NCBI GenBank assembly: GCA_964576765.1 | Contig: CAZNWH010000001.1 | Span: 1 to 64,000 of the forward strand | Length of the DNA stretch: 64,000 nucleotides | Source of the DNA: Hellea sp964576765 | Lineage (GTDB): Bacteria; Pseudomonadota; Alphaproteobacteria; Caulobacterales; Maricaulaceae | Reading direction: 5' to 3' | Shown: positions 9,677 to 18,183 of the stretch, piece after piece | Layout: each line of letters begins with the position of its first letter | Position numbering within the stretch: position 1 is the first letter of the stretch | The notes under the pieces: generated by a model | Database searches by the model: none | Seen by the model: the letters and a program-made list of their open reading frames with translations, nothing else | What the model was told of the DNA's origin: nothing | Position numbers and translations under genes: made by a program

Positions 9677-10849
9677 CTAAAAAGGGCTACGGTAGTTTTG
9701 GGAAAAGATATCACGTCCAATGATAAGTTTCATAACCTCGCTCGACCCCGCTAAAATACGAGCAATGCGCGCACCGGTGAACATGCCGCTGATGGCATAT
9801 TCTTGCATATAACCGGCGCCTCCATGCAGCTGTACGCCTTCGTCTACAGCGGCCCAAAGAATTTCAGAGCTCTTCAGTTTTGCTTTTGCTGCCATGTTTG
9901 CTGTGAGGTGCCCTTGGTTGTGCAAGGCGACTAGACGATCCGTATAAACTTCGAAGATTTCGATTTCTGTATCAAGTTCCGCCATTTTGAATTGGGTGTT
10001 TTGCATGTCTGATAATTGTTTCCCGAAAACTTTACGCTCCATCACAAACTCTCGTGTGATATTGAAGGCGGTACGGGCACCGGCAATATTTCCGACGGCG
10101 GCAATCAGTCGTTCCTCGGCCAATCCTTCCATAAGGTGATAAAACCCTTTGCCTGGAGCACCTAAGATGTTTTCCTTGGGAATAATGACGTCATCAAAAA
10201 AAAGCTCCGCCGTATCTTGAGCCGGAAGGCCCATTTTCTTAAGATTACGCCCGCGTTCAAATCCCTTCATATCACGCTCAACAATACAAAGGACCATAGA
10301 GTGTTTGTTGTCAGGTTCGCTTTTGCCTTCCGGAATATATTTCGCAGCGACGATTATGATGTCGGCATTTATACCATTGGAGATATACGTTTTAGAGCCG
10401 TTGAGTACTAAATGTGTGCCATGATCTTTGGCCGTGCTTCTCATGCCGGAAAGGTCAGAGCCAGCGCCAGGCTCAGTCATTCCAACCGCTAAAATATGTT
10501 CACCGCTAATGCACTTAGGCAAGAAGCGTTCGCGCTGTTCTTCGGTGCCGATGTTTTTGAAGTATGGTCCTACCAATCGAGAATGGAGCGTGTTGTACCA
10601 TTCCGCGCAATCGACTCTAGCTGTTTCCTCCATGATTATTTGCTCAAAACGAAAATCATTGTCGCCAAGGCCGCCATATTTCTCGTCGGGCCATATCATC
10701 AGCATACCTTGCTCACCGGCCTTCCGAAACGCGCTACGATCAACAATTCCGGCCTCGCGCCATTTCTCCATATGGGGTTGAATCTCTGTTTCCAAGAATT
10801 GTCGATAACTTGATCGAAACAATATTTGTTCTTCGGTAAAGTCTCTCAT
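9677..10849 (-). CDS. Acyl-CoA dehydrogenase, isovaleryl/long-chain type
   Basis: A 390-residue FAD flavoenzyme introducing an alpha,beta double bond into an acyl-CoA and passing electrons to ETF. Family signatures are MTEPGAGSDL (near residue 130) and LHGGAGYMQEYA (near 340). The MCAD-type catalytic Glu position near the C terminus is Ala (ILAGSSEV). A Glu lies instead in GLAEERL in the long helix, the position used by isovaleryl- and long-chain dehydrogenases. This suggests a branched or bulky substrate, which fits the adjacent AMACR. It is the second gene of the minus-strand operon, 58 bp after the ligase. Confidence 0.92.
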   Translation of the reverse strand: MRDFTEEQILFRSSYRQFLETEIQPHMEKWREAGIVDRSAFRKAGEQGMLMIWPDEKYGGLGDNDFRFEQIIMEETARVDCAEWYNTLHSRLVGPYFKNIGTEEQRERFLPKCISGEHILAVGMTEPGAGSDLSGMRSTAKDHGTHLVLNGSKTYISNGINADIIIVAAKYIPEGKSEPDNKHSMVLCIVERDMKGFERGRNLKKMGLPAQDTAELFFDDVIIPKENILGAPGKGFYHLMEGLAEERLIAAVGNIAGARTAFNITREFVMERKVFGKQLSDMQNTQFKMAELDTEIEIFEVYTDRLVALHNQGHLTANMAAKAKLKSSEILWAAVDEGVQLHGGAGYMQEYAISGMFTGARIARILAGSSEVMKLIIGRDIFSQNYRSPF

Positions 10850-10907
10850 TGCGGTTGTCCTTTGGGTGTTTTGATCGGCCTTTGGCCCGGCAAGCGTTTA
10901 ATTTGGG

Positions 10908-12467
10908 CTAGTTGATTTTTCTGTCTTTACCTTGCCAGTATTTGTCTTTGATCACACGCCGTAGCGTTTTGCCGACAGGACTTTTGGGCAGTGCATCGAC
11001 GAAATCGACGCTCTTAGGAGCTTTGAAGTGTGCGAGGATGTTTTTGCAATGAGATATAATATCCTGTTCGGACGCACTCATTCCCGGATTAAGAACAACC
11101 ACGGCTTTGACGGACTCTCCCCATTTCGGGTCTGGGAAGCTAACCACTGCGGTTTCCAAGACGGCCGGGTGAGAATCTAGAGTTTTTTCAACTTCTGCCG
11201 GGTATATATTGAATCCGCCTGAGATGATCATATCAGATTTGCGATCGACTAAAAATAGAAAGCCATCCTCATCTAAACGGCCAAGATCTCTTGTGAACAA
11301 CCAGCCGTTCTTGAGTGTGTCTTTTGTCAGTTCCGGCGCATTCCAATAGCCTTTCATCACGTTGTCACTGCGCACTACAATCTCGCCAATTTCGCCAGTC
11401 GGCACCTCTTGCCCGTCGTCATCAAGTATCTTCACTTCACACTCAAAAGAGGGGCGTCCAGCCGATAGAAGGCGATGTGTAAGAGCCGGGTCATTGACGG
11501 CGAGGTGATCGGTCTTGGAAAGCATCGAAATTGAGGCACATTCAGTTTGACCATAACCTTGCGATAATACTGGCCCAAATATAGAGATGGCCTTTTGAAT
11601 TCGGTCAGGTGACATTGGCGCCGTACCGTAAACAATCGTGTCGAGTGAACTTAGATCATATTTTTCGATATCTGGAACGGCTAACATCATGTTGATCATG
11701 GTTGGAACCAAAAGGATGTCAGTGATTTTGTGATCTTGAATGGTCTGCAGCAGGCCCGCAGGGTCAAATTGCTTAAGTAGTAAGTTTGTGCCTCCGGTTA
11801 TCAGATTAGCTAATATAGCACCGCCTGCTGCATGCGTTATGGGGGCAATATAGGCGTTCCTACGCATGACTTTTGGCGCGAGGCCACTTGAATAGAGATA
11901 GGCACGCGTAAGCGAAAGCCAATTACGATGTGTGAGCATGGCCGCTTTGAGAACGCCTGACGTGCCCGAAGTGTAATTCAGGCTGTATATGTCGTCCAAC
12001 TCAATTTCTGCATTAACGACCTGTCTCTTGCCGGAAAGAAATTTGTTGAAATGAGTCCAGTCATTGGGAATGTCGCCATCTCCAACAACCAAGACAGCTT
12101 TTAATGTGTCTAGCCCTTCTATGCACTGCTGTGCATAGGGAGTTAACAATTTATGGCTCACGAGCATTGTGGCGCCGCTATCGACAATCATGGCATTAAT
12201 TTCAGCAGGGGACGTTCGCGCATTAAGCGGAACTTTGATGACACCCGTTTTCATGAGCCCGCCGTCAACCACGACGGCTTCTATACAATTTGGCATGAGG
12301 AGGGCGACACGATCGCCTTTGGAAAAGCCGAATCCAGTCAAGGTTTCCGCAAACAGGTTCGCTTGTTCCCCGAGAGTTTTATACGTGATGGCGGTGTTGT
12401 CTTCTAGAATAGCGACTTGCTCTGAATTAGCACGAATTGCGCGATCGAAATGGATGCCAAGGTTCAT
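10908..12467 (-). CDS. Acyl-CoA synthetase (AMP-binding ligase), first gene of operon
   Basis: A 519-residue ANL-superfamily ligase that would activate a carboxylic acid to its CoA ester. The fold-defining motifs are present: YGQTEC, the core block with GWLFTRDLGRLDEDGF, the hinge DRKSDMIISGGFNIYP and the C-terminal Lys in KSPVGKTLRR. The phosphate-binding loop is atypical: YTSGTSGVLKAAML replaces the usual TSGTTGxPKG, so the conserved Pro-Lys-Gly is lost. Translation starts at ATG 12467 after AGGAAATCGGGAAT. It is divergently transcribed from the ACD at 12609 across a perfect dyad (12526-12555). It probably feeds the racemase/ACD of the same operon. Confidence 0.9.
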   Translation of the reverse strand: MNLGIHFDRAIRANSEQVAILEDNTAITYKTLGEQANLFAETLTGFGFSKGDRVALLMPNCIEAVVVDGGLMKTGVIKVPLNARTSPAEINAMIVDSGATMLVSHKLLTPYAQQCIEGLDTLKAVLVVGDGDIPNDWTHFNKFLSGKRQVVNAEIELDDIYSLNYTSGTSGVLKAAMLTHRNWLSLTRAYLYSSGLAPKVMRRNAYIAPITHAAGGAILANLITGGTNLLLKQFDPAGLLQTIQDHKITDILLVPTMINMMLAVPDIEKYDLSSLDTIVYGTAPMSPDRIQKAISIFGPVLSQGYGQTECASISMLSKTDHLAVNDPALTHRLLSAGRPSFECEVKILDDDGQEVPTGEIGEIVVRSDNVMKGYWNAPELTKDTLKNGWLFTRDLGRLDEDGFLFLVDRKSDMIISGGFNIYPAEVEKTLDSHPAVLETAVVSFPDPKWGESVKAVVVLNPGMSASEQDIISHCKNILAHFKAPKSVDFVDALPKSPVGKTLRRVIKDKYWQGKDRKIN

Positions 12468-12525
12468 ATTCCCGATTTCCTAACTTGCCCGTTTTGCTTT
12501 TATTTATTGTCCATGGAAAAATTAC

Positions 12526-12555
12526 ATAAACTTGTTATCGGGGCAACAAGTTTAT
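12526..12555. promoter_or_regulatory. Operator site A: perfect 11-bp dyad between divergent operons
   Basis: ATAAACTTGTT (12526-12536) and its exact reverse complement AACAAGTTTAT (12545-12555) flank an 8-bp spacer. The core is ACTTG-N12-CAAGT at 12530-12551. It lies 58 bp upstream of the ligase (minus) and 53 bp upstream of the ACD (plus), as expected for an operator controlling both promoters. Similar sites occur at four other operon starts in this window. Confidence 0.72.
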
Positions 12556-12608
12556 TGTATTTTGAGTGTTATAAGTATAAGCTTAAGGCCAAAGGTCACG
12601 AGGAAAAA

Positions 12609-13745
12609 ATGTACGAGCATAATGAAGACACAGTCGCAATCATCGATCTAACCCGGAAGCTAGTGGAAAAGCACCAGCGTCCACTAGAGCGGCGTGTGCT
12701 TCGTGGAGAGACTTTGACGGACGAAGACTTTCACGCTGGGACCCAGGAGGCTAAAGAGCTTGGGTTATGGGGCCTGACGGCACCGGATGAACTTGGCGGT
12801 GCAGGTATCAGCGTCGTTGATTACCTCGCGATTATCGAAGAAGTTAGCAAATGTATTGTCCCTGTGAGATTTGGGGGCAGTTGTCCTCTTCCCAATCTTT
12901 ACGCGCTAGAAGGGGAACAAAAAGCGCGCTACCTCGATCCGATTTTAGAGGGGTCGAAAAAACTATGTTTTGCACAATCAGAATCTAATGGAGCCTCAGA
13001 TCCAGCCCGCAACGTCAAAACCCGCGCAAAGCAAGATGGAGATAATTGGGTTATAAATGGCTCTAAAGTCTGGATCAGTAATTTCTCAAATGCTGACTTC
13101 GTCTTCGTGGTCGCCAGAACCGACTCAGATAGTAGCAAAGGCGCCGGCGGCATTTCTATGCTGGCGGTGGAGAAAGATAATCCCGGCATGATAGCCAGAG
13201 AAGTCCGCATGCTCGGAACGCACATAACGCATGAGCTTACATTTGATGATTGCCGCGTTGATAGTCTTGCGCTCATTGGGAGTGAAGGTAGCGGATTTGC
13301 TGGCGCACAAAAATCACTATCGGCGGCAAGGTTTGAAGTTGGCGCGCGGGCTGTTGGTCAGGCCCAACAATGTTATGACATGATGGTTGATTTCGCCAAA
13401 GAGCGAGAGCTTTTCGGCGGACCTCTAAGCGAGAAACAGGCCATACAAGGCATGATTGTCGATAGCTGGGTTGAAATACAGCAGCATCGATTAATGCTGT
13501 ATAACTGCGCAGAAAAAGTTGATCGCGGAGATGATACGCGGCGTGAGGCCGCTCTAGTCAAAATGACCTGTACAGAAATGGCAGACCGAGTCATTGACCG
13601 GGCAATTCAAGTTCATGGGGGCCATGGCTGTACCTATGAAAGTCCGCTCGCGCATTTATATGACGCCGCCAGGCTTGCGCGCATATATGAAGGACCAACT
13701 GAGGTTCACAAATACCGCGTTCTTGCACGTCAATTATTACGCTAG
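12609..13745 (+). CDS. Acyl-CoA dehydrogenase, MCAD-like
   Basis: A 378-residue acyl-CoA dehydrogenase. I chose the ATG at 12609, preceded by GAGGAAAAA; an open frame extends upstream to 12450 but crosses the promoter/operator region. The middle domain has FAQSESNGASDPA. The C-terminal motif reads VHGGHGCTYESPLAHLYDAARL, then IYEGPTEVHK, where the Glu of YEG is at the usual MCAD catalytic-base position. This differs from the paralogue at 9677, so the two enzymes probably act on different chain types. It starts the plus-strand unit with AMACR 2 and a SnoaL-like protein, and is divergent from the ligase at 12467. Confidence 0.91.
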   Translation: MYEHNEDTVAIIDLTRKLVEKHQRPLERRVLRGETLTDEDFHAGTQEAKELGLWGLTAPDELGGAGISVVDYLAIIEEVSKCIVPVRFGGSCPLPNLYALEGEQKARYLDPILEGSKKLCFAQSESNGASDPARNVKTRAKQDGDNWVINGSKVWISNFSNADFVFVVARTDSDSSKGAGGISMLAVEKDNPGMIAREVRMLGTHITHELTFDDCRVDSLALIGSEGSGFAGAQKSLSAARFEVGARAVGQAQQCYDMMVDFAKERELFGGPLSEKQAIQGMIVDSWVEIQQHRLMLYNCAEKVDRGDDTRREAALVKMTCTEMADRVIDRAIQVHGGHGCTYESPLAHLYDAARLARIYEGPTEVHKYRVLARQLLR

Positions 13746-13751
13746 CTCTTC

Positions 13752-14855
13752 GTGTCAAAGGTTTTAGAGGGCATACGAATTATTGAGATATCCGGCATTG
13801 GTCCGGGACCATTTTGCGGCATGCTTTTGGCAGACTTGGGTGCAGACGTCATATGCATCGAACGCGCGGTTGTTGGTAAACAACAATCGAGACCGAGTGA
13901 AATTACCCAACGAGGCAAACGATCGGTAATGCTCGATTTGAAGGCGCCAGGGTCGGTTGAAGCCGTTTTGACGTTAATAACAAGTTCCGATGGACTTATT
14001 GAGGGGATGCGGCCAGGCGTAATGGAGCGTCTTGGTCTAGGACCAGGCGTTTGTCTTAATCGAAATCCAAAGCTTATCTATGGTCGTTTGACGGGTTGGG
14101 GACAGGACGGTCCGCTCGCTCAGTCTGCGGGACATGATAGTAATTACACTGCCCTCGCAGGCGCTCTCTGGTTCGCAGGAGCGTCTGGAACGCCGCAAAT
14201 GGCCCCGTCTACTGTATTGGGGGATGTCGGTGGTGGCGCGCTCTATATGACGATCGGAATTTTAGCAGGGATTTTGCAAGCGCGATCAACAGGAAAAGGC
14301 CAAGTGGTTGACGGGGCTATAGTTGATGGTACAGCGCATATGTTAAATCTATTGCTGAGCATGACGGCACAATTAGAGGGCTCGTTTGATCGCGGCGTAC
14401 AAATCTTTGACGCAGCTCACTGGGCCGGGAGGACCTATGTATGCTCAGATGGAGGTCTGGTAAATATAGCGCCGTTAGAGCCTAAGTTTTATGCGTTATT
14501 TTTGGAAACAATGGGACTGTCTTCTGACGCCCGTTTCACGGGCGGACAGATGAACACCAAACTATGGCCAGAACTTACCCAAATTTTGACAGGAAAATTT
14601 GCCGAAAAACCACAAGCATATTGGGTTGATCTTTTGGAAGGCACGGATTGTTGTTTTGCGCCTGTTCTGAACCCTGCACAATCGGCAGAACATCCACATA
14701 TGAAAGAACGGGGCGTATATGAAACTGTGGATGGCATCCTTCAGGCAGTCGCAGCACCTCGCTTTTCAAACTCGCCTTTAGCATCCGCGAACACTGTACC
14801 TGTTCGCGGTCAGCATACCGCCGAAGTCATGCGTGAATTCGGGATAAAACTTTAA
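13752..14855 (+). CDS. Alpha-methylacyl-CoA racemase, second paralogue
   Basis: A 367-residue class III CoA-transferase-fold protein with the racemase pair His128 (HDSNY) and Asp158 (GDVGGG), again 30 residues apart, and the N-terminal IEISGIGPGPFCGMLLADLGAD block. The start is GTG at 13752, six bases after the ACD stop. A good ribosome site is not visible, so translational coupling is likely. Its first 90 residues resemble AMACR 1 (8513) closely and the C-terminal half is more divergent. Two racemases in one regulon suggest two methyl-branched stereocentres or two chain lengths to resolve. That last point is inference. Confidence 0.88.
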   Translation: MSKVLEGIRIIEISGIGPGPFCGMLLADLGADVICIERAVVGKQQSRPSEITQRGKRSVMLDLKAPGSVEAVLTLITSSDGLIEGMRPGVMERLGLGPGVCLNRNPKLIYGRLTGWGQDGPLAQSAGHDSNYTALAGALWFAGASGTPQMAPSTVLGDVGGGALYMTIGILAGILQARSTGKGQVVDGAIVDGTAHMLNLLLSMTAQLEGSFDRGVQIFDAAHWAGRTYVCSDGGLVNIAPLEPKFYALFLETMGLSSDARFTGGQMNTKLWPELTQILTGKFAEKPQAYWVDLLEGTDCCFAPVLNPAQSAEHPHMKERGVYETVDGILQAVAAPRFSNSPLASANTVPVRGQHTAEVMREFGIKL

Positions 14856-14865
14856 GGAGGATAAA

Positions 14866-15273
14866 ATGAATGAGGCCATTGAGATTGGAAAGCAGTTTTT
14901 TAAGGCAATTGAAAAGGGTGATATCGAAACCGTACGAAACATCTATCACCCGGATGTTGAGATCTGGCATAATGTAGACGGATTAGATCGCCGCACAACA
15001 GGGCAAAGCCGCGAAGAGAACATCGCTCTACTAAAGATGGTGACCAGAATTGTAAGAGATTGGGAGTATGATGTCTGGTATCGTGAGGCAACAGAAACCG
15101 GCTTCGTCCAGCAACACATACTTCGAGGTTTGCTTCCAAAGGGTGAAAAACTTGCCTTGCCAGTTTGCATTATTTTTCAGATAAATGACGGACAAATCAC
15201 TTGGCTAGATGAGTATTTTGATTCAGCAAATGCTGCACAGCTTAAGCAGGCGGCCAGGGCAGCATTCGCTTAG
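14866..15273 (+). CDS. SnoaL-like / NTF2-fold protein
   Basis: A 135-residue small protein of the ketosteroid-isomerase/SnoaL (NTF2-like) superfamily. It has an N-terminal helix (GKQFFKAIEKGDIETVRNIYHPDVEIWHN), then LDRRTTGQSREENI and a C-terminal beta-strand segment INDGQITWLDEYFD. Members act as isomerases, cyclases, hydratases or simple ligand-binding proteins. A strong AAGGAGG precedes the ATG. It is the last gene of its unit and ends 30 bp from the convergent oxidoreductase, with a hairpin in the gap. The exact role is unknown. Confidence 0.8.
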   Translation: MNEAIEIGKQFFKAIEKGDIETVRNIYHPDVEIWHNVDGLDRRTTGQSREENIALLKMVTRIVRDWEYDVWYREATETGFVQQHILRGLLPKGEKLALPVCIIFQINDGQITWLDEYFDSANAAQLKQAARAAFA

Positions 15274-15290
15274 TTGCTGAGTATGGGAAA

Positions 15291-15311
15291 GGGCTTTAGT
15301 ACTTAAAGCCC
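15291..15311. terminator. Hairpin between convergent genes
   Basis: GGGCTTTA (15291-15298) pairs with TAAAGCCC (15304-15311) across a 5-base loop. It lies where the SnoaL-like gene and the FAD oxidoreductase gene converge and overlaps the latter's stop codon. No long T-run follows on either strand, so it is a modest terminator candidate only. Confidence 0.45.
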
Positions 15312-16379
15312 AAAGTCTTTGCGAAACCTCGGAATAAACAAGTCCTGACCCTTCATTTTTGACGTCAGGCGCGGGCCGACGACCATACCGGGGAGCAGGC
15401 TTGCGCCTTTTTCTTTGCCTAGGGGCACGAGGATAGGCGCTTTTTTCCAAGGCTTATAAGGCTTGAGGCTTTCAATGTTCTTGCCGCCCATTTGCGCCTT
15501 AAGGGCTTTGCTGAGCCATTTCACTTGCTTTGTAAGGCCTACAATAGTCATAGGATCCCCAGCTGAGGCTGCATCGCCAACAATATGGACATCGCTCATT
15601 CCATCGGGGCGAAGCCAATCGTCGACTTTTACGCGCCCAAGGTTATCTAGCTCCACGCCACCTAATGTTTGAATGAAATCAGGGGTAGCCCGCGCACCAA
15701 TGGCAGGGAATATAAAGTCAGCATCAATCGTTGTTCCATTAGGAAGGGAAAGCTGTCCACTATAGGCCTGGTTTGTATGCTTTAGGTTTTCTACCATCGC
15801 ATCAAAGTGAATATTCACCCCAAGTTCGGTAAGCTGCTTTTCCAGTTTCAGTCCAAGCTTAGCAGGTAGCGCAGGGAACAGGCTGCTATCTGCTGTGATG
15901 AGGTCGATGTTTATATCGGGGTAGGCTACTGCAATCTCTCCAGCGAGTTCAATGCCCACAGGCCCTGTCCCCACAATGGCTATTTTCTTTGCTTTCGATA
16001 TTTTGCCAGCAAGGTCTAAGAGGGTTGCCTTATAGCCAGACACATCGTCATTTTGGACCTTAAAGGGTGATGCATAATTTGACCCCGTCGCGACGATGAC
16101 AGTATCGCCAAAGACAGTGTCTCCGTTTTCGAGTGTCACCGTCGAGCCATTTATTGATTTAGCACGACCCTGAATAACTTCGCCATTTTGCAAGAGTTTA
16201 TCATAGGGCATGATTGTTTTTTCAAGGAGAGCTACATTTGTTAATGCGCGCATAGAGGCGACATTGTGTACCCATTGAGCACGGGGTTCGATGATCGTTA
16301 CATATGCATCTTTTTCAAGAGCTTTGCCAAGCGCAATGCCTGCATAGCCGCCCCCGATTATTGTTATTTTATAGGTCAT
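15303..16379 (-). CDS. FAD-dependent pyridine nucleotide-disulfide oxidoreductase (AIF/FSP1/NDH-2-like)
   Basis: A 358-residue two-dinucleotide-fold flavoprotein. The N-terminal FAD-binding motif is IIGGGYAGIALGKAL and the central NAD(P)H motif is IAIVGTGPVGIELAGEI. FIFPAIGARATPDF and VHIVGDAA complete the FAD site. No redox-active CxxC is visible, so it is closer to the AIFM2/FSP1 or type II NADH:quinone oxidoreductase group than to disulfide reductases. It may recycle quinones or serve a pathway reductase. It is the last gene of the minus-strand unit, 15 bp after the ligase. Confidence 0.87.
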   Translation of the reverse strand: MTYKITIIGGGYAGIALGKALEKDAYVTIIEPRAQWVHNVASMRALTNVALLEKTIMPYDKLLQNGEVIQGRAKSINGSTVTLENGDTVFGDTVIVATGSNYASPFKVQNDDVSGYKATLLDLAGKISKAKKIAIVGTGPVGIELAGEIAVAYPDINIDLITADSSLFPALPAKLGLKLEKQLTELGVNIHFDAMVENLKHTNQAYSGQLSLPNGTTIDADFIFPAIGARATPDFIQTLGGVELDNLGRVKVDDWLRPDGMSDVHIVGDAASAGDPMTIVGLTKQVKWLSKALKAQMGGKNIESLKPYKPWKKAPILVPLGKEKGASLLPGMVVGPRLTSKMKGQDLFIPRFRKDFGL

Positions 16380-16393
16380 ATTAATGCCATATC

Positions 16394-18079
16394 TTAGTTT
16401 TTGTTGAGCTGTTTTCTGAGAACTTTTTTATCTATCTTCCCAACGGCCGTTAGGGGGATTTCATCAATAAAATATATGACTTTAGGGACCTTATAAGCGG
16501 CCATTTTCTTTCTGCAAAACTCTACAATTTCAACTTGAATGGCTGTCTTGTCTGCCGACGCATAATCTGGGTTAAGCTGTACAAAGAGATTAACGATATC
16601 GTTGCCCGGGCGCTTCGTATCAGGGGAACCAATGATTGCAGAAGCGGCGATTTGCGGAAGTGCGCTGAGTTTGTCTTCGACCTCAACGGAGAACACTTTA
16701 AAGCCTCCGACGATCAACATGTCCTTGGCTCGATCGCATAAAAAGATATATCCTTCCTCATCCATATATCCAATATCTCCGGAAAACATCCAACGTTTTC
16801 CGTCCAGTTCCCGAAGGGCATTTTCTGTCTCATCAGGCAGATTTAAATACCCTTTCATAATCTGAAAGCCACTAGAGCAAATCTCACCGGCTCCGCCAAT
16901 TGGCATTTCCGTGACCCTGTCATCTACGCTTATTATACGGACATCGGCGCCCGGTGCAGGAACGCCTACGGAACCTTCCTTGCGCCTTATTTGAGGGTGC
17001 ATAGTGTAAGCGGGGCCTGTTTCGGTCATGCCAAAGACATCAACCAGTCTTTGTTCGCCTATATACTCAACCAACCTAGAGGCTGTATCCGACGGCATCG
17101 GCGCTCCGCCCGATTTGACGGATTTCAGCCGCGAAAAATCTACTGCCTTGAATTTTTCATTGGCCATCAGCATTTCAAATAATGCCGGCACAGCGGCCAA
17201 TATTGTAGGAGGTGTCGCAACCATCATATCGCAGAAGTTATCTGTATCACGGGCATTTGGAATCAAAAGAAGATTCATCCCGTCGATAAGTGCTGCGATC
17301 ATAGATGACAGACCGGCGACATGGAAAAATGGAAAGGCAGTCGCATAAACGTCTTTCCCAAATTCGGCCTTGGGGTCAGCGGCGCAGGCTGAAACTGGAT
17401 TGTGCATAAGATTGCGAATGGAGAGCTGAGCGCCTTTTGGTCTTCCCGTAGTGCCGCCTGTGTATTGTATCATGAAGGTGTCATTCCATTCTGAGGCTAC
17501 AGGGGTGAAAGTGCCGGGTTGTCCTTCCATGAAATCTGTAAAGCTGGTTGTTGGTAGGCTACCAATTGAGGGTAACTTTACCTCGGCCTTCTCAACAAGA
17601 TAATCTTGAGGAGACGCGACGACAATTGATTGAATGCTAGCCGGGAAAGCGTCTACAGCTTCTAAGGTTGGCAGAAAAGTCTCTAATGTCAGTAAGAGTT
17701 TGACATTCGCATCTTGCATTTGGTGAACAAGTTCACTTGGCGCGAGGAGCGGAGACATACCCGTACCTATAGCGCCAAGTTTGCTAATGGCTGCAATTGC
17801 TATGACATAGGCAGGAATATTGACGAGGTGGAGTCCAATGACATCGCCAGTGCCAATCCCTGAGTCAGAAAGTGCGTTTGCAAGTTTATTGCTTTCAGCC
17901 TCAAGCTCTGAATAAGTCAACAGTTTGTTGAAATAGGTTAGGGCAGGGGACTCGCCAATATCATTGGCAAATTTAGCAATTCGTTCCCCAAGTGGCATGT
18001 CATTTATTGCAGGGATTTCGATATCAAGTTCTTTATATACGCCGTACCATCTTTTGGATTGAAGCTCTAAAAGTTCCAT
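16394..18079 (-). CDS. Acyl-CoA synthetase (AMP-binding ligase)
   Basis: A 561-residue ANL ligase with canonical motifs: phosphate loop YTGGTTGRPKG near residue 215, VFGMTETGP, DIGYMDEEGYIFLCDRAKDMLIVGGFKVF, and the catalytic Lys in AVGKIDKK close to the C terminus. It activates a carboxylic acid to acyl-AMP and then acyl-CoA. I start it at ATG 18079 (MELLELQSKRWY), which follows CGGGGAATGAA. A longer open frame to 18232 would run into the thiolase gene and its first 50 residues do not resemble the family. A hairpin (18144-18169) lies in the 104-bp gap to the thiolase. Confidence 0.91.
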   Translation of the reverse strand: MELLELQSKRWYGVYKELDIEIPAINDMPLGERIAKFANDIGESPALTYFNKLLTYSELEAESNKLANALSDSGIGTGDVIGLHLVNIPAYVIAIAAISKLGAIGTGMSPLLAPSELVHQMQDANVKLLLTLETFLPTLEAVDAFPASIQSIVVASPQDYLVEKAEVKLPSIGSLPTTSFTDFMEGQPGTFTPVASEWNDTFMIQYTGGTTGRPKGAQLSIRNLMHNPVSACAADPKAEFGKDVYATAFPFFHVAGLSSMIAALIDGMNLLLIPNARDTDNFCDMMVATPPTILAAVPALFEMLMANEKFKAVDFSRLKSVKSGGAPMPSDTASRLVEYIGEQRLVDVFGMTETGPAYTMHPQIRRKEGSVGVPAPGADVRIISVDDRVTEMPIGGAGEICSSGFQIMKGYLNLPDETENALRELDGKRWMFSGDIGYMDEEGYIFLCDRAKDMLIVGGFKVFSVEVEDKLSALPQIAASAIIGSPDTKRPGNDIVNLFVQLNPDYASADKTAIQVEIVEFCRKKMAAYKVPKVIYFIDEIPLTAVGKIDKKVLRKQLNKN

Positions 18080-18143
18080 TTCATTCCCCGAGAAATATGT
18101 TAGCCGAAGTTTTTTAGAAACTTTCTGTTCTAACGTTAGCGAT

Positions 18144-18169
18144 ACCTTGGTGCTAAGATGCACCAAGGT
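18144..18169. other. 10-bp perfect stem-loop between thiolase and ligase genes
   Basis: ACCTTGGTGC (18144-18153) pairs with GCACCAAGGT (18160-18169) across a 6-base loop. A separate 10-bp palindrome CTAACGTTAG lies at 18130-18139. On the minus strand the hairpin follows the thiolase stop by 14 bases but has no T-run. It could be an attenuator, an mRNA-processing or stabilising element, or a protein-binding site. Confidence 0.55.
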
Positions 18170-18183
18170 TGATTTTATATGAT

